A DNA stretch of 64,000 bases from Arthrobacter antibioticus (lineage in GTDB: Bacteria; Actinomycetota; Actinomycetes; Actinomycetales; Micrococcaceae). The stretch covers positions 173,142 to 237,141 of the forward strand of contig NZ_JASISQ010000001.1 in NCBI RefSeq assembly GCF_030063205.1, given 5' to 3'. Of this stretch, positions 63,658 through 64,000 are shown piece by piece. Position numbers and translations under genes: made by a program. Under the pieces are notes generated by a model, which saw nothing but the letters and a program-made list of their open reading frames with translations, did not search any database and was not told the DNA's origin. Positions within the stretch are counted from its first letter, which is position 1. Each line of letters begins with the position of its first letter.

Positions 63658-64000
63658 TCCGAAGCCCTTTAGGTCATGAGAATGTCAATCTGATTGGGGA
63701 CCACTTTGGTGCGGAATCGCAGTTTCCTTGGGGACCACCTAGCCAGGCTTCTTATGCTTCTGAACTGGACCACACAGAGAGTTGGGCGCCGTATCCAATT
63801 GGATACGGCGCCCAACTCTCTGATGGACGGGGGTGGGGAATCGTACTTTTGGGGGTCAGATGTTTAGTTTACATTTTTTTGGGTTTGTTTTTGGGGTGTG
63901 CCAAGGGTATGTCGGTGGGGGTCGGCGTTTTGGTGTGTCCCGGGGGGGGATTATGGTTAGGTAATTGAGCGAAGGCGCGCGGGAGGTGGTAGTGGGGAGG
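63658..64000. other. Right end of window: repeats, 48-bp palindrome, G/T-rich tail
   Basis: TTGGGGACCAC occurs twice (63696 and 63729), as at the ends of some IS21-type elements. A perfect palindrome follows at 63775-63822. The last 170 bases are rich in G and T with several G runs and no coding character. The stretch could be the end of a mobile element or low-quality contig-end sequence. Confidence 0.45.
63775..63822. terminator. 48-bp perfect palindrome
   Basis: Left half begins CAGAGAGTTGGGCGCCGTAT, centre CCAATTGG. All 24 base pairs match. As RNA it would form a very stable hairpin, though T-runs are absent directly after it. Confidence 0.85.

Overview
The window is chromosomal DNA from a high-GC Gram-positive bacterium of the Actinobacteria, most likely Arthrobacter or a close relative in the Micrococcaceae. 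It carries a complete Pup-proteasome locus (arc, dop, pup, prcB, prcA, pafA) followed by a naturally fused pafBC, tatA, tatC and a helY-type helicase. It also has mshC (mycothiol synthesis), rbpA and a polyprenol-phosphate mannosyltransferase. Many genes have a TAnnnT hexamer 6-7 bases before an ATG/GTG and no ribosome-binding site, which is typical of leaderless transcription in this phylum.

Layout, left part. 1-6.4 kb is a fatty-acid oxidation cluster: a partial acyl-CoA oxidase and its TetR regulator face a thiolase, a two-domain FabG4-type ketoreductase and a MaoC hydratase, with a perfect 13-5-13 palindrome between them. 6.5-12 kb holds a DUF2786 protein, tRNA-Leu(GAG), an M20 peptidase, an acyl-CoA dehydrogenase broken by a 29-bp tandem duplication, and an aldo/keto reductase. 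12.1-17.5 kb holds uppP, three 55-bp tandem repeats, mshC, a PAC2 protein, a HAD phosphatase and an M50 protease. 17.5-33.8 kb is the trmI/proteasome/Tat/helicase block. 33.8-49.1 kb holds an amidohydrolase, a polyprenol-phosphate mannosyltransferase, rbpA, an SPFH/NfeD pair, a divergent yczR/yczE pair, an RlmA-like methyltransferase, def, acn, a GNAT enzyme and a UvrA-like ABC protein.

Boundary. At 49175-49202 there is a 28-bp sequence that closely resembles the actinobacterial chromosomal dif site (XerC arm, 6-bp centre, XerD arm). Gene orientation changes there: about 30 plus to 13 minus on the left, 5 plus to 15 minus on the right. This fits the replication terminus.

Right part, 49.2-64 kb, is accessory and visibly eroding. 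It contains the remains of a VbhA-type antitoxin/Fic pair, a HicAB pair with a frameshifted toxin, a frameshifted NrdH-like redoxin, a small gene with two in-frame stops, and a sulfide:quinone oxidoreductase with a late in-frame TGA. Intact genes include a umuD/umuC-type mutagenesis operon with its own operator-like inverted repeat, a helicase-associated-domain protein, a large-subunit catalase, a GlsB/YeaQ stress membrane protein and a DUF2283 protein. Several unusual palindromes (64 bp at 36848, a nested 64-bp structure at 51627, 48 bp at 63775) and a promoter with a structured leader or small ORF at 35663-35853 are not explained by the gene annotation.
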